From Unio delphinus (lineage: Eukaryota > Mollusca > Bivalvia > Unionida > Unionidae), in the NCBI GenBank assembly GCA_029339505.1, contig JAQISU010000123.1:6747501-6811500 (forward strand): 64,000 nucleotides of DNA, given 5' to 3'. The notes beneath the pieces were generated by a model. It was not told the DNA's origin, did not search any database, and was given only the letters and a program-made list of their open reading frames with translations. Positions 27,001 to 35,103 of this stretch are shown piece after piece. Position 1 is the stretch's first letter, and each line of letters starts with the position of its first letter. The translations under genes and the position numbers were made by a program.

Positions 27001-30000
27001 TGCATCATTTATCTCCTTTAACGCTAAGTAACTTTGCAGGCAACTTTTTAATGGTATTATTTTAGTGGAATTTTATTATCAGCACTCTATCTCAGTGTTT
27101 AGTGGAATTATGAGCGCTGAATATTAGATCCAGATTTTGTATGAAGCTAGATATTCATGAAATATCAGCTGTGTTACATTGTCAGTGTTCTGCCTCATTA
27201 GTAATATCTTCCTTTACAAATTATACCATATCTCTTTTACTATGTCACATTTCCAACAAATCTGCATGGGGTATAAATTCCTGGTATTGGCTTGTTTTTG
27301 TTGATATCGGTGGTCATTACAAGCTTTGCATTTAAAACTTGATTATTAGTAAAGGAGAGGAATCCTTTTACAATCTATGAATTTAACTATTAACAAAAAT
27401 GATTTTAGCCAAACTATGGAAATTGATTACCATGAAAATAAATGAAATTCAGTTCTTAACTTTTAGGAAAAAAATGAAATGGAAAAAACTGATGTATTTC
27501 ATTCTCATGGATATTTGTATATGTTACTCCTATTTCAGTTATTTTAAAGAACATGTATTTAAAATGTTGAATTAATCAGAAATATTTTTCCAATTGTACA
27601 ATTTTATATTAATTTGATTTACTATATAGGCATGACAGTTCACTGCATTTTTGTGTTGAATACATCAAATTCTTCTGTGTCCTTGTAGATGAAATTTCCA
27701 GATGATCAAGCCATGATGTTGAAAGACCTTCATCCACTGAAAACCATTATTTTTGTAAGTTTATATATATATGCAAATCCCACTATAATATGCTTTGTTA
27801 TAATCTGAATTGGATGTTACATTGTCATGGGTGGTTTTACAAAAAAATGTACTGCAAGTTTCATTGACAAAGTAAAAGAAGAAAAGTTTTATAAATGTTC
27901 ACTTCAGATATGTCAAAAGACTCTCATCATTTTGTCGATACATTATTTTCGAAAGATGTCTGCTTTTTAAAAAAAAATCTGATAATTGCTAACATAATTT
28001 GTCAATTAAGAGTAATAAATTCTTTTTAGTGCTTAATTTGACAATTGAATCATGTTAATTGTTGTTAGTCCAGAGCTAATAGACAATCAAAGCCCTATGC
28101 CTGCTCAAACATACACACTAGTGTACTAAATTGTGCCAGTGTTAAAATTAGTGCAGTAGTTCACCTCTTAAACGGCCACCCCTTTTGCACCGGGAAAGTT
28201 GCCTTATAAGACGGGTGGCCTTTTCAGAGGGGGATTACATTTTTAATGAGAAGTATATGTATTGTACCTGGTAAGAAAGCTACATACTTCAAAGCATTTA
28301 ATATCTTAGTTTAAAAGTAACATTAATCATTAAAAGGTTCTTCTTGTTATAATAACAAACTTACTTCAACTGAATATACGTTAAAAGTTTTTTATGGTGT
28401 AAGTGATATGCGAGCGGTTATTGTTGTCGTGAACATTGCAGATGCATTCAGAAATGTCATTTACAGCTTGGTACATACATAATTATCTTTATATTTGCTC
28501 TATTTTTCCACTGTTGCTGAATAACCTTTTTATCGGTTATGACTTTGTTTATTTGAGTCATTTAAAAATAAACTTGTTTTTTCGAGTCTTTTCTACATAA
28601 AATTGTTTGGCAAGTCCCCCCTCCCCCGATGTAGTCAAGTAGAATAACAGACTTTTTTCCAAAATAATGTCTCCGTTAATGTGATGACATGTTAATGTCT
28701 GGTAATGATTTATTCGGTTGTTGCTAACTGTATGTGATTTAATTATGCCGACAAAACTTATGTTGAGTGGACGAAATGCAGTCTTCGTAAATGAAGCAAT
28801 AACTATGTTGTCACATGATTTGTCAGTCATTGTCTGGTACCCTGTTTTCTTCAAGGTTCTTTGTGTGTGCCAATGCACAAAATCTATTTTTAGCCTATGC
28901 TGACCCATTTATGATCTTAACAATTACGTCTGGTTATAATCATCAAAGAGAAGAACTCGACATAGGTGTTAAGCCCCAAACTCTATCATAACATTATTGA
29001 GCCCTTTTCCTGTAAACATCGACTTTTATCGACAATGATATACTATTAATCTTTAATCAACACTTCTAACGGAAACTTGACAATGGGAGACATGTATCGA
29101 CAATAGAGATAATCAATTGCTAACCTTACGTCAGGATTTGAATTAATCATTGGTTCTGGATACATTTGAAGAAACAAAAGTGGCCGCTTATGAGAGGGAC
29201 ATTTTACATTTTTTATACTAAAATACTAGCCACTGGTCGCGTTAGAAGAGTTGCTGTTCTCAAGGGGTACTTTTGAATACAAACTTGACGGTGCCAAGGG
29301 ATTCTATCCGCAAGAAGTGGGTGGCCGCTGGTCAGGGGGGTCCGTTCAAGAGGGGGACTACTGTATTATTATTCAGATTGATGAATTAAATTACCTACCT
29401 AATGAGAAATTAAAAATTATCAACAAAAGGTTTTTTGGAACTATTTGGTGCTGATTTATTACCAAGCATTAAAATAAGGCTGCCATTTATTGTTAGCCAA
29501 AGATCATATTATCAGTCCACTCACAACTAAAAATCAGTACATTTTTGTTTTTAAATGCTTGCCAAAATCCAATTAAATTCCTATTTTGAAAGACAAATAA
29601 TTACAAGTACTTGGTAGAAGTACTACACTCTTTGCAACTTAGTCACTGTGAACTATATTTCATGCCTTAATGATCTCTATTATTATTGATTTTGTGTCAT
29701 TTCTTGAAAGTTTTTTACAGCAACATGATGTAACTTAATACATGATTTAACTTAAAATCCAGCTTTAACATTGTTCGCAGTTTTTTTCTTGGTTGAATAT
29801 CAGTTTTTCTTAACATATAATATTTTATACCACTGTACTACCTTAACTTAGTTACTATCATATCTGCTTGTGAGTATGCTTTGCTCTTTTCTAATAACCC
29901 CCATTCTACATTTAATAGCTTTTCAGATCTGCTCCATGTTGACACTTACATACAAGTACTGTCTTGTATAAATCAGTTCTTTTATACAATGTAAACCATT

Positions 30001-30912
30001 TTCTGAAAACAATACTTCAATGCATGATCAATACTTGTATCTAACATAACAAATGCTGTATTTTTCTGAAGTTTATAAACCCTGTCAAGCTGAGATTTGA
30101 CACATTCTTTCTCCTGACAGTTAAAATAATAATATATTATTAGAAAATATATATGCAGTACAGTCCTACCCATTTATATCGACATCCTCGGGCATGTGGA
30201 AATATTGTCGAGATTGACGGATGTCGAGATAAGTGTTGGAGGGGAAATGAAAACATTACACAGTACATGTATTTAGTTTAGAAGTCATTGTGAAAAGTAC
30301 ATCAAAGAGAACAAGATCAACTAATTGTTAAACAAAGTATGGGTCAGAACTGGCAGCTGGTCGACATGGATGATTATGCAGGAAAATTATAGTCTGACGG
30401 CAAGATCAAGTAAATGTTGAACAAAGTATTGGTCTGAACTGGCAGCTTGTTGACATAAATGATTAGAAAACAATTGATTTTTTTCAAGCTGGGGCCAAGG
30501 GCTTCTGTCGACATGTACGTTTATCTTTTATCTCAACATCGACTTTGCTTTTTTGTCGACATAGATGGCTTGTCAAGACAAGTGATGTCGATATAATGGG
30601 TAGGACTGTATATGGAATGAAAATTTCTGAAAGTAAATATTACTTGATCTTATTTAGGCAATTCTATAATTGCCAGAATATACTTGCCTAAATTACATGC
30701 TAACTAGTGTAGTCTGTGAAAATACTTGCTATATTGTACCTTTACATTTCCAGGATCTTATGAACAGGTGTGTGGACTTGCCTAATGATCCCTACATCAC
30801 AATAGATCACAACTACTGGCCACCTTACTTGGAATTGCTCCTTAGATGCGATATTGTTGTGCGGCACTCCGACGATAAAAACAGAATAAAACTCATACCC
30901 TTTCATTTATGA
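2945..30912 (+). CDS. CENPK: Centromere protein K (CENP-K), complete 8-exon gene
   Basis: Join 2945-3061, 8443-8590, 13862-13988, 16906-16998, 22063-22132, 23887-23952, 27689-27754, 30754-30912: 846 nt, 281 residues plus stop, every junction GT-AG and phase-consistent. CENP-K belongs to the CENP-H/I/K/M part of the constitutive centromere-associated network, which sits on CENP-A chromatin and supports kinetochore assembly. Recognition rests on two blocks that match vertebrate CENP-K as I know it: HYPLP near residue 192 (human HFPLP) and the C-terminal PNDPY..I...YWPPYLELLLR...VVRH (residues 239-268; human PHDPY..I...FWPPYVELLLR...ALRH). Residues about 28-185 are charged, heptad-like coiled coil, as in the family. 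The length fits the human protein (about 269). The start is supported by an in-frame TGA at 2933-2935 and a strong Kozak context (A at -3, G at +4). Introns are 1.7-5.4 kb and TE-rich. What I infer: a functional gene. Confidence 0.94.
3062..4869. other. CENPK intron 1, first part
   Basis: Unique-looking AT-rich intron. Nothing assignable, and the frames present have no protein features. Confidence 0.5.
4870..5295. repeat. Diverged tandem repeat, left part
   Basis: About 140-bp units share 'aatttgacagaaa', 'catcctggtatgaagg' and 'tgctgatcagtcatcaaatatg'. The same motifs continue after 7901, so the 5296-7901 transposon landed inside this repeat. Confidence 0.5.
5906..6449. mobile_element. hAT-like MITE nested in the 5296-7901 element
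   Basis: An exact 8-bp target duplication gtatgtac (5898-5905, 6450-6457) flanks a 544-bp element starting TAGTGTTGTTCCGATTATCG and ending with the inverse of TAGTGAGGGGAATTGG. Palindromic 'attatcgattataa' motifs lie near both ends. 8-bp duplications and TAGTG ends fit hAT. Confidence 0.8.
7177..7425 (+). pseudogene. Fragmentary transposon protein with AT-hook-like motif
   Basis: An 82-residue frame inside the 5296-7901 element. The N-terminal half is rich in S, P and K and contains PVGRPQKR, similar to an AT-hook (GRP core between basic residues), followed by QQKQPPTKKAALDDESD. No DDE residues or full transposase are visible. It may be a remnant of the element's own DNA-binding protein or a captured fragment. 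Confidence 0.35.
7904..8220. repeat. Diverged tandem repeat, right part
   Basis: Continues the 4870-5295 repeat: 'aatttgacagaaagtatctt', 'cataatgcattctggtattgaggtc'. The frame at 7999-8211 is part of this repeat and not a gene. Confidence 0.45.
8443..8590 (+). CDS. CENPK: CENPK exon 2 (residues 40-88)
   Basis: Acceptor ttctctttcag at 8432-8442, donor gtatgt at 8591. It enters in phase 0 and leaves in phase 1. It encodes charged coiled coil (EEIQKVKKLK..., then KCKQMKAEIEILKSE). Sequence identity to vertebrates is low here, which is normal for this part of CENP-K; the exon is supported by phase and position. Confidence 0.88.
8591..10508. other. CENPK intron 2, first part
   Basis: AT-rich intron. 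No family recognised. A frame at 8585-8767 overlaps the exon-2 donor and is not needed by the gene model. Confidence 0.5.
10513..11423 (+). mobile_element. TTAA-flanked element, family T, copy 1
   Basis: Bounded by TTAA (10509-10512, 11424-11427), with inverted ends CACATAAACCCCTGG and CAGGGGTTAATGTA. Related copies end at 19587 and span 56413-56972; all keep the outer TTAA. About 300 bp is duplicated in tandem inside (10610-10890 and 10908-11190; both contain 'tgtgcagttcagac.agtctgcctta'). Non-autonomous; piggyBac- or Kolobok-like from the target site. Confidence 0.7.
11693..11901. mobile_element. Foldback (hairpin) MITE
   Basis: Two long inverted arms: 11693-11777 (catatatacttgcttatagg ... 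gcataatgcacctgcagacc) and 11829-11901 as its imperfect reverse complement, with a loop of about 50 bp. It can form a long stem. No coding capacity. Confidence 0.65.
11905..13160. other. CENPK intron 2, low-complexity and possible old repeat
   Basis: Phrases such as 'atggtgcc/tgctgatctgac' and 'aatatggccac/ttgcca' recur at roughly 130-180 bp from about 12400 to 13050, suggesting a heavily decayed tandem repeat. No exon is seen. Confidence 0.35.
13168..13484 (+). mobile_element. tRNA-derived SINE, family A
   Basis: About 310 bp: tRNA-like head with A box (ctgacctaatgtttggagc) and B box (gggttcaatcc), body 'taagaggttagtgttaggac', and conserved tail 'gatatgactgaaaaa.tgttaaagc'. Six more copies or fragments occur in the window. 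Confidence 0.88.
13862..13988 (+). CDS. CENPK: CENPK exon 3 (residues 89-130)
   Basis: Acceptor tatctttctcag ends at 13861. It enters in phase 1 and leaves in phase 2 through donor AG|gtatgg at 13989. It encodes coiled coil ending RAQRLELEEEIK, which corresponds to the vertebrate KLKEDLEREQR segment. The 21-bp minisatellite starts at the first intronic base. Confidence 0.9.
13989..14200 (+). repeat. 21-bp minisatellite, block 1 (starts at exon-3 donor)
   Basis: About ten units of 21 bp in two main variants, ggtatggcagcatgatttagt and gatagagcagcatggtttagt. The first unit starts at the GT of the CENPK exon-3 donor. Confidence 0.95.
14201..14523 (-). mobile_element. SINE family A inserted in the minisatellite, copy 1
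   Basis: A (TTTG)n tail at 14201-14219, then a full SINE on the minus strand. Its head gtggcctagtggttagagcg and B box gggttcgatcccc are near-perfect tRNA-like pol III boxes. Minisatellite motif 'ggtttagtggt' flanks both sides. Confidence 0.9.
14524..14850 (+). repeat. 21-bp minisatellite, block 2
   Basis: About fifteen units of the same two variants, between the two SINE copies. Confidence 0.93.
14851..15173 (-). mobile_element. SINE family A in the minisatellite, copy 2
   Basis: Nearly identical to 14201-14523 (only a few substitutions), including the TTTG tail and the following minisatellite variants (atttaatggtatgg). This points to duplication of the SINE together with its flanks and not to a second insertion. 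Confidence 0.92.
15174..15842 (+). repeat. 21-bp minisatellite, block 3
   Basis: About 32 units. Because 21 is a multiple of 3 and the unit has stop-free frames, both strands show long spurious open frames (heptad repeats such as VWQHDLV or NHAAIPL). These are not genes. Confidence 0.95.
15843..16905. other. CENPK intron 3, distal part
   Basis: Mostly unassigned. A minus-strand frame at 15856-16071 (71 residues, basic, with HFHEW) has somewhat more gene-like composition than its surroundings, but I do not recognise it. Confidence 0.35.
16906..16998 (+). CDS. CENPK: CENPK exon 4 (residues 131-161)
   Basis: Acceptor gattttcag ends at 16905, donor gtgagg at 16999; phase 2 in, phase 2 out. It encodes AKETQLELEAVVRALKERL and a polar tail, continuing the coiled coil without a break from exon 3. 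Confidence 0.9.
16999..17924. other. CENPK intron 4, first part
   Basis: No recognisable element or exon; AT-rich. Confidence 0.5.
17925..18175 (+). repeat. Dispersed repeat D, copy 1
   Basis: Shares 'cagattaaagacat.atga', 'cgatttcatgcaggta.at.t.gat', 'gtcatgtgact' and the order of these blocks with 25060-25315. About 250 bp, type unknown. Confidence 0.6.
18176..19426. other. CENPK intron 4, middle part
   Basis: Unassigned AT-rich DNA. A phrase of about 40 bp near 18836 (atgttgt.tcca..tagcaa.ataatgcagtt) recurs near 19397. Confidence 0.4.
19427..19587 (-). mobile_element. Family T element, 5' fragment
   Basis: Reverse-oriented remnant with the terminus ctccaggggttaatgtg followed by TTAA (19588-19591) and the internal sequence 'aaaatgtgtttcctactc'. 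Homologous to the first part of 10513-11423; the other end is missing. Confidence 0.7.
19592..21130. other. CENPK intron 4, distal part
   Basis: No gene seen. Near 20860-20940 a unit of about 42 bp (gttgc.gacaacac.tg.ccatgacaactcag) occurs twice. Confidence 0.4.
21144..21382 (+). mobile_element. tRNA-derived SINE, family B, with exact 13-bp duplication
   Basis: Target duplication caaaagcttgcag (21131-21143, 21383-21395). A-box-like gagtggcttagttatctaaagc, B-box-like gggttcagtctc, and tail (CAA)n. The clearest copy of this family in the window. Confidence 0.92.
21396..22062. other. CENPK intron 4, end
   Basis: Unassigned, except for about 50 bp near 21770-21825 (gaattccttgctcaatttag...) repeated near 23709-23763. 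Confidence 0.4.
22063..22132 (+). CDS. CENPK: CENPK exon 5 (residues 162-185)
   Basis: Acceptor atttcttgcag ends at 22062, donor gtaata at 22133; phase 2 in, phase 0 out. It encodes LLMQLEAKLTEAQKQSEM and LLRHM, which aligns with the vertebrate FNELKTKMLNIKEYKEKLL region just before the HFPLP motif. Confidence 0.92.
22405..23228 (+). repeat. Dispersed repeat E, copy 1
   Basis: About 820 bp sharing ordered blocks with 55044-55992: 'ggctc..ataaac', 'aacaagct.tgtaaaa', 'aataaaatgt.caaat.aatt', 'atcaaatatacataaca'. 'ccaagatggaagacgatg' is shared with 60860-61085 (reverse). No coding capacity seen. Confidence 0.6.
23237..23687. mobile_element. TA-flanked MITE, 451 bp
   Basis: Inverted termini CCGTATTTTCCTGCCTATAA... 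and their complement (ends ...ataggcgggaaaatgtgg) are bounded by TA (23235-23236, 23688-23689). The motif 'tatactccgaat.gact' recurs near both ends, a likely transposase-binding repeat. It lies in CENPK intron 5. Confidence 0.82.
23887..23952 (+). CDS. CENPK: CENPK exon 6 with HYPLP motif (residues 186-207)
   Basis: Acceptor tttatttatag ends at 23886, donor gtaagt at 23953; phase 0 both sides. RDFIDKHYPLPSEE matches the vertebrate EFLEDHFPLPD stretch, followed by a lysine-rich VKKK as in human. Confidence 0.94.
24012..24292 (+). mobile_element. SINE family A
   Basis: A box ggtggcctagtcgttagagc, B box gggtttgatcccc, family body and tail (gatatgactaaaaaattgtta). Sits in CENPK intron 6. Confidence 0.9.
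24293..25059. other. CENPK intron 6, part
   Basis: Nothing recognised. Confidence 0.45.
25060..25315 (+). repeat. Dispersed repeat D, copy 2
   Basis: Diverged homologue of 17925-18175 with the same block order, including 'tagattaaagacatgatga' and 'atcgatttcatgcaggta'. Confidence 0.6.
25316..26183. other. CENPK intron 6, part
   Basis: No gene. A short ATT/AAT-rich stretch lies at about 25715-25745. Confidence 0.45.
26184..26365 (+). mobile_element. SINE family A, decayed fragment
   Basis: Body of the SINE (aagtcataccaaagatttat, cattaacaggttagtgtttg) with a worn head and an internal deletion before the tail. Confidence 0.75.
26478..26778 (+). mobile_element. SINE family A, diverged copy
   Basis: Intact A box atggcctagtggttagag, mutated B box, family body and tail followed by (CA)n at 26770-26786. 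Confidence 0.85.
26787..27688. other. CENPK intron 6, end
   Basis: No feature assignable. The phrase 'tttagtggaatta.' occurs at about 26865, 27063 and 27098, hinting at a short decayed repeat. Confidence 0.4.
27689..27754 (+). CDS. CENPK: CENPK exon 7 (residues 208-229)
   Basis: Acceptor ctgtgtccttgtag ends at 27688, donor gtaagt at 27755; phase 0 both sides. It encodes MKFPDDQAMMLKDLHPLKTI, corresponding to the linker and helix before the C-terminal domain (vertebrate LITLHEMLEIL). Confidence 0.88.
28154..29363. mobile_element. DNA transposon of 1.2 kb with inverted termini
   Basis: Left end cagtagttcacctcttaaac and right end (complement cagtagtccccctcttgaac) pair over about 25 bp. The right flank is TA; the left flank is TG, probably a mutated TA. 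Subterminal 'gtggcc.ct.at.agaggg' repeats occur at 28215, 29182 and 29320. CAGT ends with TA suggest a pogo/Tigger-like element. In CENPK intron 7. The minus frame at 28558-28908 shows no transposase motif. Confidence 0.7.
29366..30158. other. CENPK intron 7, part
   Basis: Nothing recognised. Confidence 0.45.
30161..30608. mobile_element. TA-flanked MITE, 448 bp
   Basis: Inverted termini CAGTCCTACCCATTTATATC... (one-base indel against the right end) bounded by TA (30159-30160, 30609-30610). 'gtcgaca' motifs are repeated inside. Pogo/Tigger-like from ends and target. It ends 145 bp before the last CENPK exon. Confidence 0.82.
30754..30912 (+). CDS. CENPK: CENPK last coding exon (residues 230-281)
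   Basis: Acceptor tttacatttccag ends at 30753; the stop TGA is at 30910-30912. This is the best conserved part of the protein: DPYITID, WPPYLELLLR and VVRHSDD...RIKL, matching vertebrate DPYVKIS, WPPYVELLLR and ALRHPED..RIRLEAFH. Confidence 0.96.
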   Translation, partial: DLMNRCVDLPNDPYITIDHNYWPPYLELLLRCDIVVRHSDDKNRIKLIPFHL

Positions 30913-31116
30913 TCATTGGGATGGTGTTGTTCAGAACTATACACTCCTTTGTGGACATGAACTTACTTTTTTGCTAAGTGTACCATATGCAAAACTAAAA
31001 GTAAAGATTTAAATGTAATCACATTGTATAATGTTAAGAACTGAGTTTAAGTGTTTCAGTTGTATTTTCTTTGTCTGATTTAATAGATAAATATAAAATT
31101 TGTATAGTGCAATAAT

Positions 31117-31122
31117 ATTAAA
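31117..31122 (+). promoter_or_regulatory. CENPK: Possible CENPK poly(A) signal ATTAAA
   Basis: ATTAAA, the commonest variant of AATAAA, lies 205 nt after the CENPK stop and 23 nt before the TTAA where the piggyBac element begins. No AATAAA occurs between the stop and that insertion. Confidence 0.4.
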
Positions 31123-31846
31123 AAGTAGAGAAAAATGTACCTTAACCCTTAAAGTGCGTGTCGCGACTATAGTTGCTCTGTTGTTTTTGGTCCCGTAGTG
31201 CGTGTTGCGACTTTAGTTGCTTTCGAGGTGAGCAACAATGATCGCATTCAGGGTTCGTACCGTCTTTGAAGGTCTTTGAGAGTTTGGGAAAAATGAGGTA
31301 GCATTTTCAAGGCCGTGAAAGTTTGGGAAAATCGAGCATATTACCCTGAGGTCTTTAAAAGTCTTTGAAAATTGAAATAACCCCCCCCCTATTAACTTCT
31401 TTCCAGAATCACAGATAAAATTATCCGAGGTTGTTAGATTCAAATGTAATCTAGTTATCCTGGTTTCTTTCTTTTGATGACCCGTTCAGTTTATTGCTGC
31501 TGCATTAACAAGAGAGGCTTTGTTTTGTTTGACCATCCAAAGTATGCCTCGGCAGCGACTTCAATCACACATGCACTCTTTATCAAAGCAAGACGGTGCC
31601 GCTACACACTTCATCAAAGGAAGTCACCAATAAAATTGCCCAAGGTCGTTAGCTTCGGATATAGCTGGTTTTCCTGGCTTCTTTCGTTTGACGAATAGTT
31701 CAATTTGATTGGACGAGTACATCAGTTTTAGCTAATCAACATGTTAATTACACTAATTCTACATAGAAAGTTCGCGAAAGTTACACGCTCGAGAATTGAA
31801 AATTTGTTCATTCGATTTACATCTTCTTCAAGTTCAGTGTTTAAAA

Positions 31847-32005
31847 ATGCCAGGTCTTTGGTCTTTCAACGATATCTGGCTTGAACAAGAGAAATACAAG
31901 GAATGGCTGCAAAAGGATAAATTATGTAAACGAAAGACGTTTTGTACATTGTGTAAAAAGACGAGCAGCTTGGCTTCAATTAGAGAAGGAGTCCATGCAA
32001 ATTAG
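31847..32005 (+). pseudogene. Transposase N-terminal zinc-finger remnant
   Basis: 52 residues beginning MPGLWSFNDIWLEQEKYKEW and containing FCTLCKK, the first half of a BED-like zinc finger (C-x2-C). The expected H-containing half is cut off by a stop. Such openings (FNDEWL...W....K..FC.LC) are known from hAT-related transposons in animal genomes. Confidence 0.65.
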
Positions 32006-32846
32006 TAACTACATACTGTTCATTTAGTGGAACGAAGATGCATAAGTATAAACTATTGGTAATTTTGTGCAAAATAATGTTAACTCATTACTCTTCGGGT
32101 ATAAAATAAGATATTGTTTAATGTGATGATTTGGGAGATATGGCAAAAGAGTGCCCGTTTAAATTTCCTTATACAGTCGGTTTATTTAACACGTTTGAGG
32201 GGGAAAAAATCATTTTCGAAAATTTTGTTCTACATAATAATATTCCTTTGGTTTAATATAAAAACATACATTGTAATAACTTCAATTCACGGATATACAG
32301 TTTCAAAGTGCGCATGCGTACACTATAGTAGAGTTAAGCAAGATTTGTTCTTGAATTGTGAGTATATTAAAAAACGTGTGCTGTGAAGCTTTAACTGTAA
32401 GAAGTCAAGTCATTTTTGATTAGGTAAATAAATAAAAGAATTTAAAAAAAACTTATTTCCAGTTGACGGAATATCCCCGTTTCTCATTGCCGACCCTCGA
32501 CATTTTCCCCAATGGTATTAAAAAAAAATTAAAATCACATTGCCGAAATTGATTTGTGTAACTATAGTCTGACTGTACATCACCGTTTGTTTGTACCCCT
32601 ATCGATTTCAATAACGAAAATAATTAAATGATAAAAAGTGCACAGAACTAAGGCAACTAAATCATTGATTTATAATTTCTAACCTGAATGTGACCAGAAT
32701 GGCACTAATACTGCCATCTCCTGCACATTTCATGATTAACGGACTTTCCAAAGAAACAAACGGGTTGGTATAGTTAGACTATAATTGAGCCCATTTTGCC
32801 CAGTACTTTGAAGTGCTTGAAATATTACTAGATTTATAGATAATGT

Positions 32847-33437
32847 TTATTTTTAAAAAAATGGAGAAAAAAACACGCCCAACCTTGATGAAGTGTTTTA
32901 TTCTGACCTTTCCAAAAGAAAGGAATATGTCGAACTTTGGTGTGGTCTCCATAAAATGTTGTTGTCACATGGGCAGGCAACAGTGGAGACAAGATTTTCT
33001 GTCAACAAACAGGTATCTGTTGAGAACCTCAGCAGAGAAAGCCTCAGAGCTCAAGGGCTAATCATTGACACAATGAGAAAAGCAGGTGGACCTTTGGAAA
33101 TCATCATTAGCAATGAAATGATGACACATGGCTCCTTTGCAAGACATACATACCATGCTTATCTGGATAAGAAGAAAGCAGAGAAGGATGAGAAAAACCA
33201 AAAAGGAAAGAAACGGGAGTTAGCCTCGGATGAAGTGGGAGCCAGAAAACCGCCTCTTGAAGCTAACATTGTCAGCCTACATGCTTCCTCTGTACAGAAA
33301 GCAGAAAAGGCAGAGTTAAAAGGACTCATTGTGCTTGTCACATAGTCAAATGCTCTTAGGAGAAAAGCAGAGGAAGAGATGACAGTGGTAGCATCTATTT
33401 CCAAAATGATTGAAGAGAAAAGAAAGCAAATATAATA
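32847..33437 (+). pseudogene. Transposase C-terminal remnant
   Basis: About 165 residues in one frame to the TAG at 33343, then a short continuation in the same frame (NALRRKAEEEMTVV) to the double stop at about 33433. The stretch LSHGQATVETRFSVNKQVSV resembles the 'S...ER.FS' dimerisation region of hAT transposases, followed by a basic, coiled-coil-like tail (KKKAEKDEKNQKGKKRE). It lacks catalytic residues. Broken by one internal stop. Confidence 0.65.
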
Positions 33438-33913
33438 ATGCATGTAAAGCAATGATGATGTCTGTTAAGAGAACAATTTATTTTGTATTAAATCTGACAC
33501 GTATGTTACATATTTCTGAAAGAACAACAAATGTTAACCTATCTTTCAGATAATTATAATACAATTTTAGGAAATTAATTATAGTTTGACTTTAATCAGT
33601 AATCAATATTGTAGTATTTGGTATTCATTGTTTTCTCATATAACCTGTATGCACAATATTAGCAAAAATAGGTCTTGGAAATCTTGGTTTGTGGTCTTTG
33701 AAAGTTTGGGAAAAGTCTTTGAATTTATCATCCATAGTTCAGTATGAACCCTGGCATTCTATAACTTCATCTTGCCATAAATGCCTGTAAAACTATATTT
33801 GATTGGTTTAAAAAGGCCCGAAACAAGCATTCTGCAGTACTTTACTATATTATTAACAATTTTGTAATTTTACAAATGCTCGCTTTTAAACACATGGTAC
33901 TTCAAAAGCTAAA

Positions 33914-34330
33914 ATGGCCGACGCTGAATACGAAGGTGATTTCTTGCAACAAATATTCGCTTCTGATAGTGATGCTAATAGTGATTTTGAATAATTTGAG
34001 AAAAATGACATTGGAGCAAGCGAGGTATTTATGGAAATACACATGAATGATTTTGAGCCAGTAATTTACGTGGAACTGGAGTCGGATGTACATGCTTGCT
34101 TGCTGTGAAAAGATGGCGCGCCTATCAACCCCCATTCACTGGTAATTCAAAATTAAATGTCGAGATGGTGAATAATGAACCTACGGACTATTGAAGACTT
34201 TTTCTTAGATGATGAGTTAGTGCATCTGATAGTAGATCAAACAAATCGTAATGCAGATCAGAGTTGATGGGGCAGACTTGAAGGAAAAAAGTCGCATGAA
34301 GAAATGGCGGCCTGTCATACCTGAGCATCT
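33914..34330 (+). pseudogene. piggyBac transposase N-terminal remnant
   Basis: The frame from ATG 33914 gives MADAEYEGDFLQQIFASDSD then a stop at 33992; the acidic opening is typical of piggyBac transposases. Further on, 34160-34265 in shifted frames, are NVEMVNNEPTDY and FFLDDELVHLIVDQTNRNAD, which match the family's '..DYF.LFFDDELI..IV..TN.YA.' segment. Several frameshifts and stops; the DDD catalytic domain is missing. Confidence 0.75.
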
Positions 34331-35103
34331 AAAACATTTTCGCATCGATAAAAAAAAAGGTTTGGTACATATGTCTGTTCTCGATTCCTAATGGGCTATT
34401 GATGACGTGATATCAACTGCATACTTCAGCAAAAAATATAAGTATGGGATAGATTTCAAGCTATTCCAAGCAATTTACACCTGTCAGACAATGAGAACAA
34501 TTAAGGTGACTCTTCACACAAAATCAACCTAATGATTGAACAAAAATAAAGCCTTTGCTGAGGTTTAATCACCAGATATGGACCTCGGTTTGATGATATT
34601 ATAATAAATAACAAGTGATAGTTTTTCATGAACATTAATTGCTGACTGGAGGGTTTAAACTTACCTCTGACATTCATGGAGTGGATTTTTGCAAAACTGT
34701 CACCCTTCCTTTACCTGTGATTTTCACAATTTATATATAACATTGTGACAGACATAACATGTGCATGGTTGGACTACTAAAGAATATAACATTTCTTAGA
34801 TATATTTGAACTTCTCCATCAAAAACTAACAAAATTACTGATGAAATACAATTGTAACTTGTCATTTTACCTGTATTTACACCTGTTCCTGCAAAAATGT
34901 TAAACCTACACGTGTGTCTTGATGCTAATCTTAAAGTATAGACATGCGCCATCATTTTTCATATAGGGTTTGTATATCAATTGTGTATATTAAATGAAAT
35001 ACATGCAATTTAAAGACTGTGCAGTTTTCTTCTTTTCTCCCCTGAAACAATTCAGCACTGAGGGACCTTGTACTGCAAAACAATGCAGTACTTTAAGGGT
35101 TAA

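Larger units (their letters stand above)
31249..33753. mobile_element. hAT-like transposon nested in the piggyBac element
   Basis: Ends CAGGGTTCGTAC and GTATGAACCCTG, with an exact 5-bp target duplication gcatt (31244-31248, 33754-33758). Subterminal 'gtctttgaaagtttgggaaaa' repeats face each other near both ends. Two coding remnants (31847-32005 and 32847-33437, plus) have the character of the N-terminal zinc finger and C-terminal part of a hAT-type transposase; the catalytic middle is absent. Confidence 0.8.
31146..35099. mobile_element. piggyBac-type element, split by a nested transposon
   Basis: TTAA target copies at 31142-31145 and 35100-35103 flank termini CCCTTAAAGTGCG and the complement CCCTTAAAGTACTG. 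Next to the left end a 23-bp motif (gtgcgtgtygcgactwtagttgc) occurs twice, about 45 bp apart, as expected for transposase-binding repeats. Without the nested element (31249-33753 plus one 5-bp copy) it is about 1.44 kb, shorter than autonomous piggyBac copies, so internally deleted. It lies 230 bp after the CENPK stop. Confidence 0.85.
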
